Source of the DNA: Piliocolobus tephrosceles
Taxonomy: Eukaryota > Chordata > Mammalia > Primates > Cercopithecidae
DNA: 64,000 bases
Reading direction: 5' to 3'
Assembly (NCBI RefSeq): GCF_002776525.5
Contig: NC_045435.1
Location: 126,609,917-126,673,916 of the forward strand
Notes under the pieces: model-generated
What the model was told of the DNA's origin: nothing
The model's input: only the letters and a program-made list of their open reading frames with translations
Database searches by the model: none
Made by a program: the position numbers and the translations under genes
In this document: in pieces, positions 49,117 to 61,940 of the stretch
Numbering within the stretch: the first letter of the stretch is position 1
Layout of the letters: each line of letters opens with the position of its first letter

Positions 49117-51319
49117 TAGTTTCACAGAAAGCTTCCTTCTGTGTTTTACCTGAGCATATTTTTTTCTCCATGTTTAAGGATTTTTCCCTACTGTCCTTCC
49201 TCATATTCTACAAAAACAGTGATTTCAATCTGCTCAATCCAAAGAACAATTTAAATCTAGGACACGAATATGCACATCCCAAAGTAGTTTCTCAGAAAGT
49301 TACTCTGCAGGTTTCACCGGAAGATATTTCTTGCTCACCATAAGCCTCTGGGCAACACTAAATATCCCTTCACAGATTCTTCAAAGACAGAATTTTGAAA
49401 CTGGGCAACATAGAGTAAGCATAATTTCTTTAAAGTGAATTCACATATAAGAGAGCAGATTTTTGGAACGCTTCTTTCTCGGTTTTATTGCAGTATATTT
49501 CAATATTCGCCATAGTCCTCAGTGTGCTAGGAAATATCACTTTTTCGGTTACACAGGAAAAGTGTTTTAAATACTGACTTGTGAGAAAAGAGTTATAACT
49601 CCCTGAGTGGAATGCATACATCACAAGTAGTTTCTCAGAAAGCTTCTATCCCGTTTTTATCTGAAGATATCTCCTCTTTCACCATAGGCCTGAATGTGCT
49701 CCCAAATGTGCCATTGCGGATTCGTGCATGACGGAATTTCCAAACTGCATAATATAAGAAAGGATTGAACTATGCGAGATGTCTAGACATATCTAACATG
49801 ATGCAGTTTCACAGAAATCTTCTTTCCAGTTTTGTCTGAGGATATTTCGTTTTTCACCATAACCGTACCTATACTCCCGAATGTCTCTTGGTAGCTTTTT
49901 CTCCAAAAGGGATTCTGGAATCTTCTTGGAGAAGAAAGGAATATTTCTGTAAGTGGAATGCACACGTCACAAAGCAGCTCCTCGAAAGGTTTTCTCCAGT
50001 TTCTATCTGAAGATGTTTCCTTTCTTACCATAACCCTTAAATCGCTCCTGAATATCCCTTCGCAGTCTAAAGAAAAACAGTGTTATAATACTGCTCAATG
50101 AAATGAGAAGCATAACTCTGTGAGCAGAATTCACGTGACACAGGGCAGGTTCACAGAAAGCTTCCTTCTGGTTTCTCTCTGAGGTTATTTCTTTTTCAGG
50201 GTATTTTAAAGAGCATCTCTAAATGTCCCTTCTCAGATTCCACAGAAACAGTGATTTCAGGCTGCTCAATCCAAAGAATGATTTAACTCTTTGTGATTAA
50301 TACAAACATCACAAAAGAGTTGCGCAGAAGGATTCTCTCCAATTTTCGATGGGAGACATTTCCTTGCTCGACACAGGCCTCCGGTTGCCACTTAATATCC
50401 CTTTGCAGAACCCTCAGAGGCTGACTTTCAAACTGGGAAATGTAGAGTAAGCTTTAACACTGTGAAAAGAATGGGCATGTCAGAGAGTAGTTTCTTCGAG
50501 TGCTTCTTTCTGCTTTTTATTGGATGACATTTCATTTTTTGCCATAGTCTTCAATGTGCTCCGAATATCACTCTTTTGGTTTTACAGGAATTGTGTTCAA
50601 ACTGTGCCATATGAGAAGAACATTAAATCTCCCTGAGTGGAATGCACACATCACCAAGCAGTTTCTCAGAAAGCCCCTCTCCAGTTTTTATCTGACTCTA
50701 TTTCCTATTTGACCATAGGCCCGAATATGATCCCAAATATCCCTTCGTGGATCCATCCACGAGGGAGTTTCCAAGCTGCATAATGTAAAGAAAGCTTCAT
50801 CTATAAGAGAAGTATAAACATAGAAAAAAAGCAGATTCACAGAAAGCTTCTTTGCAGTTTTTATCCGAAGATAATTCCTTTTTCATCATAGTCCTGATTG
50901 GGATCCTGAATGTTTCCCAGCTATGTAATGTAAAGAAAGCTTTATCTATGTGAGAAGACTACACATAACACTGAGTAGTTTCCTAGAAAGCTTATTTACA
51001 GTTTTTGTCTGTGGCTATTTCTCTTTTCACCATCAGCATCAACATGCTTCCAAATATCATCTGGTACCTGTTTTACAAAAAGGGTTTCTGTGACGTGGTA
51101 TGGGAAGAGAGGTATAACACTGTGAGTGAAATGCACAAGTCACAGAATCGTTCCTTGGAAAGCTTCTCTCCAGTTTGGGTCTGAACATGTTTCCTTTTTC
51201 ATCGTAATCCTCAAAGTGCGCCCGAATATCCCATCGCAGGCTAAACATACACAGGGTTAGAAAACTGCTCAATGAAAAGAGACACTTAACTGAGCGAGAG
51301 CAATTAAGACGACACAGAG
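49117..51319 (-). repeat. HOR copy 20, complete 13-mer, short deletion in m11
   Basis: 2,203 bp. The usual cttcgtggatccgtccatgaca stretch of m11 is missing near 50,908, where cctgaatg joins tttcccagc. Confidence 0.86.
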
Positions 51320-53540
51320 TAGTTTCACAGAAAGCTTCCTTCTGGATTTTACCTGAGGATATTTCTTTCTCCATATTCTAAGGATATTTCCCAAATGTCC
51401 TTCCTCAGATTCCACAAAAACAGTGATTTCAAGCTGCTCAATGTAAAGAATGTCTTACATCTATGAGACTAATACACATCACAAAGCAGTTGCTCAGAAC
51501 GTTTCTCTGCAGATTTCATCGGAAGACGATTTCCTACTCACCACAAGCCTCGGGGCACCACTAAATATCCCTTCGCAGATTTTTCAAAGGCAGATTTTCG
51601 AAACCCCATAGATTAAGCATTAACTCTGTGAAGTGAATGCACATATCAGAGAGCATATATTTGGAAAGCTTCTTCCTCGATTTTATTTCACTATATTTCA
51701 CTATTCGTCATAGACCTCAAAGTGCTCCGAAATACTACTTTTTTGGTTTCACAGGAACAGTGTTCAAACACTACCTTGCAAGGAAAGAAATATGACTCCC
51801 TGAGTGCAATGCATACATCTCAAAGTAGTTTCTCAGAAGGCTTCTATCCCGTTTTTATCTGAATGTATCTCCGATTTCACTGTAGGCCTGAATGTGCTCC
51901 TGAAAGTCCCTTCTCAGATGTGTGCAGGACAGAGGTTCCAACCTGTGTAAAATAAGAAATCTTTTAAATATGCGAGATGAATAAATATATCTAACACAAA
52001 GCAGTTTCACAGAAATCTTTCTACGTTTGTTCTGAGGATATTTCTTTTTTCACCATAGCCGTCCCTATACTACTGAATGTCTACTAGTAGGTTTTTCTCC
52101 AAAAGGTATTAGGGAATCCTCTAGGAGAAGAAAGGTATATTTCTGTGACTGGAATGCACACATCACAAAGCAGCTCCTCAGAACGCTTCTCTCCAGTTTC
52201 TATCTAGAGATGTTTCCTATCTCACCATAAGCCTCAAACTGCTCCTGAATATCCCTTCGCAGACTAAACAAAAACAGTGTTATGATACTAGTCAATGAAA
52301 AGAGAAGCTTAACTGTGTGAGTGAAATTCATGTGACACAGAGCAGTTTGACAGAAAGCTTCCTTCTGATTTCTCTCTGAGGTTATTTCTTTTTCAGGATA
52401 TTCTAAAGAACATTTCCAAATATCATCTCTCAGATTCCACAGAAACAGTGATTTCAAACTGCTCAATCCAAAGAATGATTTAACTCTTTGAGATTAATAC
52501 AAACATCACAGAAGAGTTGCACAGAAAGCTTCTCTCCAATTTTCGATGGAAGACATTTCCTTGCTCGACACAGGCCTCTGGTTGCCACTTACTATCCATT
52601 CGCACAACCCTCAAAGACTGACTTTCAAACTGGGAAATGTGCAGTCAGCTTAAACCCTGTGAAAAGAATGGACATGTCAGAGAGCAATTTCTTCGAGTGA
52701 TTCTTTCTCTTTTTCATTGGACGACATTTCACTTTTTGCCACAATCTTCAATGTGCTCCGAATATCCCTGTTTTGGTTTTGCAGGAACAGTGTTCAAACT
52801 GTGCCTTATGAGAAGAATGTTATAACTCCCTGAGTGGAATGCACCCATCCCCAAGCAGTTTCTCAGAAAGCTTCTCTCCAGTTTTTATCTGACTATATTT
52901 TCTATTTGACCATAGGCCCAAATGTGATCGAAAATATCCCTTCATGGTTCCATCGATGAGGGAATTTCCAAGATGCGTAATGTATAGAAAACGTCATCTA
53001 TCTGAGATGGATAAACATAGCAAGAAGCAGATTCACAGAAAGCTTCTTTCATTTTTTTATGTGAGGATATATCCTTTTTCACCATAGTCCTGAATGAGCT
53101 CCTGAAGGTTCCTTCATCCATCCGTCCATGACAGTTTCCAAGCTGCATAATGTAAAGAAAGCTTTATCTATGTGAGATGATTACACATATCAAAGAATAG
53201 TTTCCTAGAAAGCTTCTTTCCAGTTTTTGTCTGAGGCTATTTCCCTTTTCATCATTGGCATCATCATGCTCCCGAATATCACTTGGTACCTGTTTCTCCA
53301 AAACGGTTTCCCCGACGTTGTATGAGAAGAGAGGTATAACACTGTGAGTGGAATGCACACGTCACAAAACAGTTACTGGGAAAGCTTCTCTCCAGTTGCA
53401 GTCTCAACATATTTCCTTTTTCACGTAAGAATCAAATTGTTCCCGAATATCCCATCACACGCTAAACATACACAGGGTTCGAAAACTGCTCAATGAAAGC
53501 AGAGGCTTCATTGAGCGAAAGGATTTAAGATGACATGGAG
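51320..53540 (-). repeat. HOR copy 21, complete 13-mer
   Basis: 2,221 bp, thirteen monomers in order, no insertion seen. Confidence 0.88.
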
Positions 53541-55764
53541 GAGTTTCACAGAAAGCTCCCTTCAGGCTTTTACCTGAGGATATTTCTTTCTCAATATTCT
53601 AAAGATCATTGCCAAATACCCTTCCTCTGATTCCACAAAAACAGTGATTTCAAGCTGCTCAATCCAAAGAATGGTTTAACTCTATGAGACGAATGCACAC
53701 ATAACAAAGCAGTTGCCTAGAAATTTTCTCTGCACGTTTCATCGGAACACGTTTCCTTGCTCACCACAAGCCTCTGGGAGTCACTGCATATCCCTTCATA
53801 GATTTATCAAAGACAGAGTTTCGAAACTGAGCAACATAGAGTAAGCATTAACTCTGTGAAGTGAATGCACATATCACAGAGCAGATTCGTGGAACGCTTC
53901 TTCCTCTTTTTCATTTAAGTGTATTACACTATTCGTCAGAGTCCTCAATGCAGTCCGAAATATCACTTTTTCGGTTTCACAGGAGCAGTGTTCAAACACT
54001 GCATTGGGGAATGGCGGTATAACCCCTGAGTGGAATGCATCCATCTAAAAGTAGTTTCTCAGAAAGCTTTTATCCAGTTTTTATGTGAAGATATCTTCTC
54101 TTTCACCGTGGGCCTTAATGTGCTCCCTAATGTCCCTTCACGTGTCCGTGCATGACGGAGTTTCCAAACTGCGTAATATAAGAAAAGTGTTAACTATGCG
54201 AGATGATTAAATATATCTAACACAAAGCAGTTTCACAGAAATCTTCTTTCCAGTTTCTGTTTGGGGATATTTCCTTTTTCTCCAGAGCTTTCCCTATACT
54301 CCTGAATGTCTCTTGGTAGCTTTTACTGCATAAGGGATTCCAGAATCCTCTAGGAGAAGAAAGGTATATTTCTATGACTGGAATGCACACGTCACAAAGC
54401 AGCTCCTCAGAAAGCTTATCTCCAGTTTATACCTGAAGACATTTCCCTTCTCACCATAAGCCTAAAAGTCCTCCAGAATATCCCTTTGCAGACTAAACAA
54501 AAACAGTGTTATGGTACTGCACAATGAACAGGGAAGCTTAACTGTGTGAACGGAATTCACGCGACACAGAGCAGTTTCAACGAAAGCTTCCTTCTGGTCT
54601 CTCTGAGGTTATTTCTCTTTCAGGATATTCTAAAGAGTGTTTCCAAATGTCCTTTCTCAGATTCCACAGACAGTGATTTCAAACTGTTGAATCCAAAGCA
54701 TGATTTAACTCTATGAGTTGAATACAAATTTCACAAAAGAGTTGCGCAGAAAGCTTCTCTCCAATTTTGGATGGAAGACATTTCCTTGCTTGTCACAGGC
54801 CTCTGGTTGCCACTTACTATCCCTTTGCAGTATCCTCAAAGACCAACATTCAAACTGGGAAATATAGCGTAAGCTTTAACCCTCTGAAAAGAATGGACAG
54901 GTCATTGAGCTGTTTCATCAGGTGCTTCTGTCTGCTTTGTATTGGAAGACGTTTCACATTTTGCCATAGTCTTCAATGTGCTCTGAATATTACTCTTTTG
55001 GTTTTAGAGGAACAGTGTTCAAACTGTGCCTTATGAGAAGAAAGTTATAACTCCCTGAGTGGAATGCACCAATCACCAAGCAGTTCCTCAGAAAGCTTCT
55101 CTCCAGTTTTTATCTGACTATATTTTCTATTTCACAATAGGCCCGAATGTGATCCCAAATATCCCTTAGTAGATCCATCCAGGAGGGAGTTTCCAAGCTG
55201 CGTAATGTAAAGAAGGCTTCATCATTGTGAGATGAATAATCACAGCAAAAGGGAGAATCACAGAAAGCTTCTTTACAGTTTTTATCTGAAGTTATTTCCT
55301 TTTTCACCATAGTCCTCAATGTGCTCCCGAAGATACATTCATGGATCCGTCCATGACAGTTTCCAAGTTGCGAAGTGAAAAGAAAGCTTTATCTATGTGG
55401 GATGAGTACACATATTACAGAGTAGTTTCCTAGAAAGCTTCTTTCCAGTTTTTTTCTGAGGCTATTTGTCTTTTCACCATTAGCATCAACATGCTCCCGA
55501 ATATCGCTTGCTACCTGTTTCTCCAAAATGGTATCCCCAATATCGTATGAGAAGGGAGGTGCAACACTGTGAGTGGAATGCACAATTTACAAAGCAGTTC
55601 TTCGGAAAGCTTCTCTCCAGTTAAGTCTGAACATATTTCCTTTTTCACTGTAAGCCTCAAAGTGCTTCTGTATATCCCAACACAAGCTAAACATACACAG
55701 GGTTAGAAAAGTGCTCAATGAAAGTGAGGCTTCACTGAGCAAGAGGAATTCAGACGACAAAGAG
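53541..55764 (-). repeat. HOR copy 22, complete 13-mer
   Basis: 2,224 bp, thirteen monomers in order, no insertion seen. Confidence 0.88.
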
Positions 55765-57529
55765 CAGTTTCACAAAAAGCTTTTTTTCTGGATTTTACCT
55801 GAGGATATTTATTTCTCCATATTCGAAGGATTGTTCCCAAAGCTCCTTCGTCGGATTCCAAAGAAACAGTGATTTCAAGCTGCTCAATCCAAGGAATGGC
55901 TTAACTGTAAGAGACGAATACGCACATCTCAAAGCAGTTGCTCAGAAAGTTTCTCTGCAGCTTTCATCGGAAGATGTTTCCTTGCTCATCATAAGCCTCC
56001 GGCCGTCACTAAGTATCCCCTCACAGATTCTTCAAAGACAGAGTTTCGAAACTGGTCATGAAAGAGTAAGTGTTAAGTAAGCATACTCATTAACATAAAG
56101 TAAGCATAACTCTGGGAAGTGAATGCACATATCACAGAGCAGATTCTCGGAAGGCTTCTCCTTCGATTTTATTTCAGTGTATTTCACTATTCGCCATAGT
56201 CCTCAATGCGCTCTGAAATATCTTTTTTTTTTTGTTTTCACAGGAACAGTGTTCAGTTTATTATACTGCTCAATGAAAACAGAAGCTTAATTGTGTCAGC
56301 TTCCTTAACGTGACACAGAGCAGTTTCATCAAAAGCTTCCTTTTTCTTTCTCTCTGAGGTTATTTCTCTTTCAGGATATTCTAAAGAGCGTCTCCAAATG
56401 TCCTTTCTCAGATTCCACAGAAACAGTGATTTCAAACTGCTCAATCCAAAGAATGATTTAATTATTTGAGTGGAATGCAAACATCACGAAACAGTTGTGC
56501 AGAAAGCCTCTCTCCAGTTTTCGATGGCAGACATTTCCTTGCTCGACAGAGGCCTCCGGTTGCCACATTCTATCCCTTCGCAGAACCCTCAGAGGCCAAC
56601 TTTAAACCTGGGAAATGTAGAGTAAGGTTTAAACCTGTGAAAAGAATGGGCACATCAGAGAGCAGTTTCTTCGAGTGATTCTTTCTATTTTTTATTGAAC
56701 GACATTTCACTTTTTGCCATACTGTTCAATGTGCTCCGAATATCACTCTTTTGGTTTTACAGGAACAGTGTTCAAACTGTGTCTTATGTGAAGAACATTA
56801 CAACTCCCTTTGTGGAATGCACACATCACCAAGCAGTTTCTCAGAAAGCTTCTCTCCAGTTTTCATCTGACTATATTTCCTATTTGACCATAGGCCCAAA
56901 TGTGATCCCAAATATCCCTTTGTGAATCATTACACGAGGGAGTTTCCCAGCTGCGTAATGTAAAGAAAGCTTCATCTATGTGAGAAGAATCAACATAGAA
57001 CAAAGCAGATTCACAGAAAGTTTCTTTCCGGTTTTTATCTGAAGATATTTCCTTTTTCACCACAGTCCTGAGTGTGCTCCCAAAAGTCCCTTCGTGGATC
57101 CCTCCATGAAAGTTTTCAAGCTGTTTAAGGTAAGGAAAACTTTATCTCTGTAAGATGATAACACATATCACAGAGTAGTTTCCTAGAAAGCTTCTTTCCA
57201 GGTTTTGTCTGAGGCTATTTCCCTTTTCATCATTTGTGTCAACATGCTCCCGAATATCACTTGGAACCTGTTTCTCCAAAAGGGTTTCCTCGACGCTGTA
57301 TGAGAAGAGAGGTATAACGCTGTGAGTGGAATGCACACCTCACAAAGCAGTTCCACGGAAACCTTCTCTCCAGTTTCGGTCTGAGCATATTTACTATTTC
57401 ATCGTAAGCCTCAAAGTGCTTCCGAATGTCCCATCACACACTAAACATACACAGGGTTATAAAACTACTCAATGTAAGGAGAGGCTTAACTAAGTGAGAG
57501 GAATTAAGATGACACACAGTAGTTTCACA
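55765..57529 (-). repeat. HOR copy 23, lacks m4-m6
   Basis: 1,765 bp. The end of m3 (aggaacagtgttca) joins the end of m6 (tatactgctcaatg) near 56,253, removing three monomers. A T-run of 12-13 lies just before (about 56,222-56,234). It also carries the m2-m3 duplication shared with 43.85 kb. Confidence 0.86.
56060..56110 (-). repeat. Small internal duplication shared with 43,851-43,895
   Basis: Same extra catactcattaacata stretch at the m2-m3 boundary as copy 18, with a few substitutions. Confidence 0.8.
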
Positions 57530-59755
57530 GAAAGCTTCCTTCTGTATTTTACCTGAGGATATTTCTTTCTCCATGTTCTAAGGATCGTTCCCAAATGTCC
57601 TTCCTCAGATTCCACAAAAACATTAATTTCAATCTGCTCAATCCAAAGAGTGGTTTAAATCTAGGAGAAGAATACACACATCGCAAAGCAGTTGCTCACA
57701 AAGTTGCTCTGCAGGTTTCCTCGGAAGATGTTTTCTTGTTCACCACAAGCCTCTGGGCGTCACGAAATATCCCTTCGCAGATTTTTCAAAGACAGAATTT
57801 CGAAACTGGGCAACAAAGAGTAAGCATAAATTCTGTGAAGTAAAGGCACATATCAGAGAGCAGATTCCTGGAACGCTTCTTCCTCGATGTAATTTCAGTA
57901 TATTTCACTATTCTCCATAGACCTCAGTGTGCTCTGAAACATCACTTTTTCGCTTTCACAGGAACAGTGTTCAAACCGTGCCTTGTGAGAAAAGAGGTAT
58001 GACTCCCTGAGTGGAATGCATACATCACAATGTAGTTTCTCAGAAAGCTTCTCTACAGTTTTTATCTGATGATATCTTCTCTTTCACCAAAGGCCAGAGT
58101 GTGCTCCTGAATGTCCCTTCGTGAATCCGTGCAGGATGGAGTTTCCAAACTGCATAATATAAGAAAGGTTTGAACTCTGCGAGATGAATAGATACATCTA
58201 ACACGAAGTATTTTCACAGAAATCTTTCCAGTTTTTCTCTGAGGATATTTCCTTTTTCAACATAGCCATCCCTATACATCCAAATGTCTCTTGGTAGCTT
58301 TGTCACCAAAAGGGATTCTGGAATCCTCTAACAGTATATTTATATGAGTGGAATGCACACATCACAAAGCAGCTCCTCAGAAAGCTTCTCTCCAGTTTCT
58401 ATCTGAAGACGTTTCCTTTCTCACCGTAGCCCTCAAATTACTCCTGAATATCCCTTCGCAGTCTAAACAAAAACAGTTTTATGATACTGCTCAATAAAAA
58501 GAGAAGCTTAACTGTGTGAGTGGAATTCACGTGACACAGGGCAGTGTCACAGAAAGCTTCCTTCTGGTTTCTCTCTGAGGTTATGTATATTTCAGGATAT
58601 TCTAAAGAGCGTCTCTAAATGTCCTTTCTCAGATTCCACAGAAACAGTGATTTCAAACTGCTCCATCCAAAGAATGATTTCACTCTTTGTGATGAATACA
58701 AACATCACAAAAGAGTTACACAGAAAATTTATCACCAATTTTCGATGGGAGACATTTCCTTACTCGACACAGGCCTCCAGTTGCCAATTACTATCCCTTT
58801 GCAGAAACCTCAGAGGCCGACTTTCAAACTGGGAAATGTTGAGTAAGCTTTAACCCTGTGAAAACAATGGGCATGTCAGAGAGCAGTTTCTTCGAGTGCT
58901 TTTTTCTGGTTTTTATTTATTTATTTTTTTTTTTTGGACAACATTTCACTTTTTGCCATTGTCTTCAATGTGCTCCAAATATCAATCTTTTGGTTTTACA
59001 GGAACAGTGCTCAAACTGTGCCTATGAGAAGAACATTAAATCTCCCCTAGTGGAATGTACATATCACCAAGCATTTTCTCAGAAAGCTTCTCTCCAGTTT
59101 TTGTGTGACTATATTTCCTATTTGACCATAGGCCTGAATGTGATTTCAAATATCCTTTCATGGATCCATCCACGAGGGAGTTTCCAAGCTGCGCAATGTA
59201 AAGAAAGCTTCATATATGTGAGAAGAATAAACATAGAAAAAAGAAGATTCACAGAAACTTCTTTCAGTTTTTATCTGAAGATATTTCCTTTCTCACCATA
59301 GTCCTGAGTTTGCTCCCGAAAGTCGCTTCGTGAAACCGTCCATGACAGTTTTCAAGCTGTGTAATATGAGGAAACATTTATCTCTGTGAGATGGTTACAC
59401 ATATCACAGAGTAGTTTCCTGGAAATCTTCTTTCCAGCTTTTGTCTGAGGCAATTTCCCTTTTCATCATTGGCATCAACATGCTACCGAATATCACTTCG
59501 TACCTGTTTCTCCAAAATGGTTTCCCCGACGTTGTATGAGAAGAGAGGTATAACATTCTGAGTGAAATTCACACGTCACAAAGCAGTTCCATGGAAAGCT
59601 TCTCTCCAGTTTCGGTCTGAACATATTTCCTTTTTCACCATAAGCCTCAAAGTGCCCATGAATGTCCCGTCACATGCAAAACATACACAGGGGTATAAAA
59701 TAACTCAACACAAGAAGAGGATTAACTAAGTGAGAGAAATTAAGATGACAGAGAG
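57530..59755 (-). repeat. HOR copy 24, complete 13-mer with T-rich expansion
   Basis: 2,226 bp, thirteen monomers. A tttatttatttattt plus T12 expansion in m9 (about 58,910-58,935) replaces the usual tttttattgg word. Confidence 0.87.
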
Positions 59756-61940
59756 TAGTTTCACAGAAAGCTTCCTTCTGGATTTTACCTGAGGATATTT
59801 CTTTCTCCATGTTCTAAGGATCATTCCCAAATATCCTTCCTCAGACTGCACAAAAATGGTGACTTCAATCTGCTCAATCCAAAGAACGGTTTAAATCTAG
59901 GAGATGAATACACATATCGCAAAGCAGTTGCTCAGAAAGTTACTCTGCAGGTTTCTTCGGAAGATGTTTCCTTGCTCACCACAAGCCTCCAGTTGTCACT
60001 AAATATCCCTTCACAGATTCTTCAAAGACAGAATTTCGAAACTGGGCAACATAGAGTAAGCATAATTTCTTTGAAATGAATGCACATATCAGAGTACAGA
60101 TTCTTGGAAAGCTTCTTTCTCGATTTTATTTCAGTATATTTCACTATTTGCCATAGTCCTCAGTGCGCTCCAAAATATCACTTTTTCGGTTACACAGGAA
60201 CAGTGTTTAAACACTGTCTTGTGTGAAAAGAGGTATAACTCCCTGAGCAGAATGCATATATCAAAAGTAGTTCCTCAGAAAGCTTCTATCCAGTCTTTAT
60301 CTGAACATATCTCCTTTTCACCGTAGGACTGAATGTACTTCCGAACGTCCCTTCGTGCATTCATGCATGATGGTGTTTCCAAACTGTGTAATATAAGAAA
60401 GGTTTTAACTATGTGAGATGAATAGATATATCTAGCATGAAGCAGTTTCACTGAAATCTTCTTTCCACTTTTGTCTGGGGATATTTCCTTTTTCACCATA
60501 GCTGTACCTATACTCCCAAATATTTCTTGATAGCTTTTTCTCCAAAAGGGAATCTGGAAACCTCTAGGAGAAGAAAGGTATATTTCTGTGAGTGGAATGC
60601 ACACATCACAAAGCAGCTCCTCAGAATGTTTCTCTCCGGTTTCTATCTGAAGATGTTTCCTTTATTACTGTAACCTCAAATTGCTCCTGGAAATCCCTTT
60701 GCAGTCTAAACAAATACAGAGTTATGATACTGCTCAACGAACAGAGAAGCTTAACTGTTGGAGTGGAATTCACGTGACAGAGTGCAGGTTCACAGAACTA
60801 TTCCTTCTTGTTTCTCTCTGAGGTTATGTCTTCTTCAGGATATTCTAAGGAGCGTCTCCAAATGTCCCTTCTCAGATTCCACAGAAACAGTGATTTCAAA
60901 CTGCTCAATCCAAAGAATGATTTAACTCTTTGAGATGAACGCAAACATCACAAAAAAATTGTGCAGAATGCTTCTCTCCAATTTTCGATGGGAGACATTT
61001 CCTTCCTCGACACAGGCCTCCTGTTGCCACTTACTATCCCTTCGCAGAACCCTCATAGGGCGACTTTCATACTGGGAAATGTAGAGTAAGCTTTAACCCT
61101 GTGAAAAGAATGGGCATGTTAGGGAGCCGTTCACTTTTGCAACAGTCTTCAATGTGCTCCGAATATCACTCTTTTGGTTTTACAGGAACAGTGTTCAAAC
61201 TGCGCCTTATGAGAAGAAAGGTATAACTCCCTGAGTGGAATGCACACACACCAAGCAGTTTCTCTGAAAGATTCTCTCCAGTTTTTATCTGACTATATTT
61301 CCTGTTTCACCAAAAGCCCAGATGTGATCTCAAATATCCATTCGTGGATCTATCCACGAGTGAGTTTTCAAGCTGCGTAATGGAAAGAAAGCTTCATCTA
61401 TGTGAGATGAATAAACATAGCAAAATGAATATTCACAGAAAGCTTCCTTTCAGTATTTATCTGAAGATATTCCCTTTTTCACCATAGTCTTGAATATGCT
61501 CCCGATGGTCCATTCATGGATTCGTCGATCACAGTTTCCAAGCTGCGTAATGTAAAGAAAGCTTTATCTAGGTGAGATTGTTACACATATCACACAGTAG
61601 TTTCCTAGAAAGCTTCTTTCCAGGTTTGTCTGAGGCTAGTTCCCTTTTCACCATCGTCATCAACATGCTCCCAAATATCACCTGGTACCTCTTTCTCCAA
61701 AAGGGTTTCCCCGAGGTTGTAAGAGAAGAGAGGTAGAACACTGTGAGTGGAATGCACAAGTCACAAAGCAGTTCCTTGGAAAACTTCTCTCTGGTTTTGG
61801 TCTGAACATATTTCCTTTTTCACCATAAACCTCAAAGGGCTCCCGAATGTCCCATCACACGCTAAACATACACAGGGTTATAAAACTGCTCAATGAAAAG
61901 AGAGGGTTAAGTGAGCAAGAGGAATGAAGATGACACAGAA
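59756..61940 (-). repeat. HOR copy 25, 13-mer with deletion in m9
   Basis: 2,185 bp. About 45-50 bp of m9 are missing near 61,125-61,132, where agggagccgtt joins cacttttgc. Confidence 0.86.

Noticed and set aside
49649..49665. CENP-B box candidate on the reverse strand (tcccgtttttatctgaa)
   Set aside because: It matches NCCCG but has CTGA where CGAA is required, and it lies at the wrong phase in the monomer. Similar near-misses at about 2,730, 23,487 and 51,848 fail the same way.
58908..58936. T-rich stretch as the tail of another retroelement
   Set aside because: No L1 or Alu body adjoins it and m9 continues on both sides; it is a local T/ATTT expansion. The T-runs at 12,541, 19,279 and 56,222 are the same kind.
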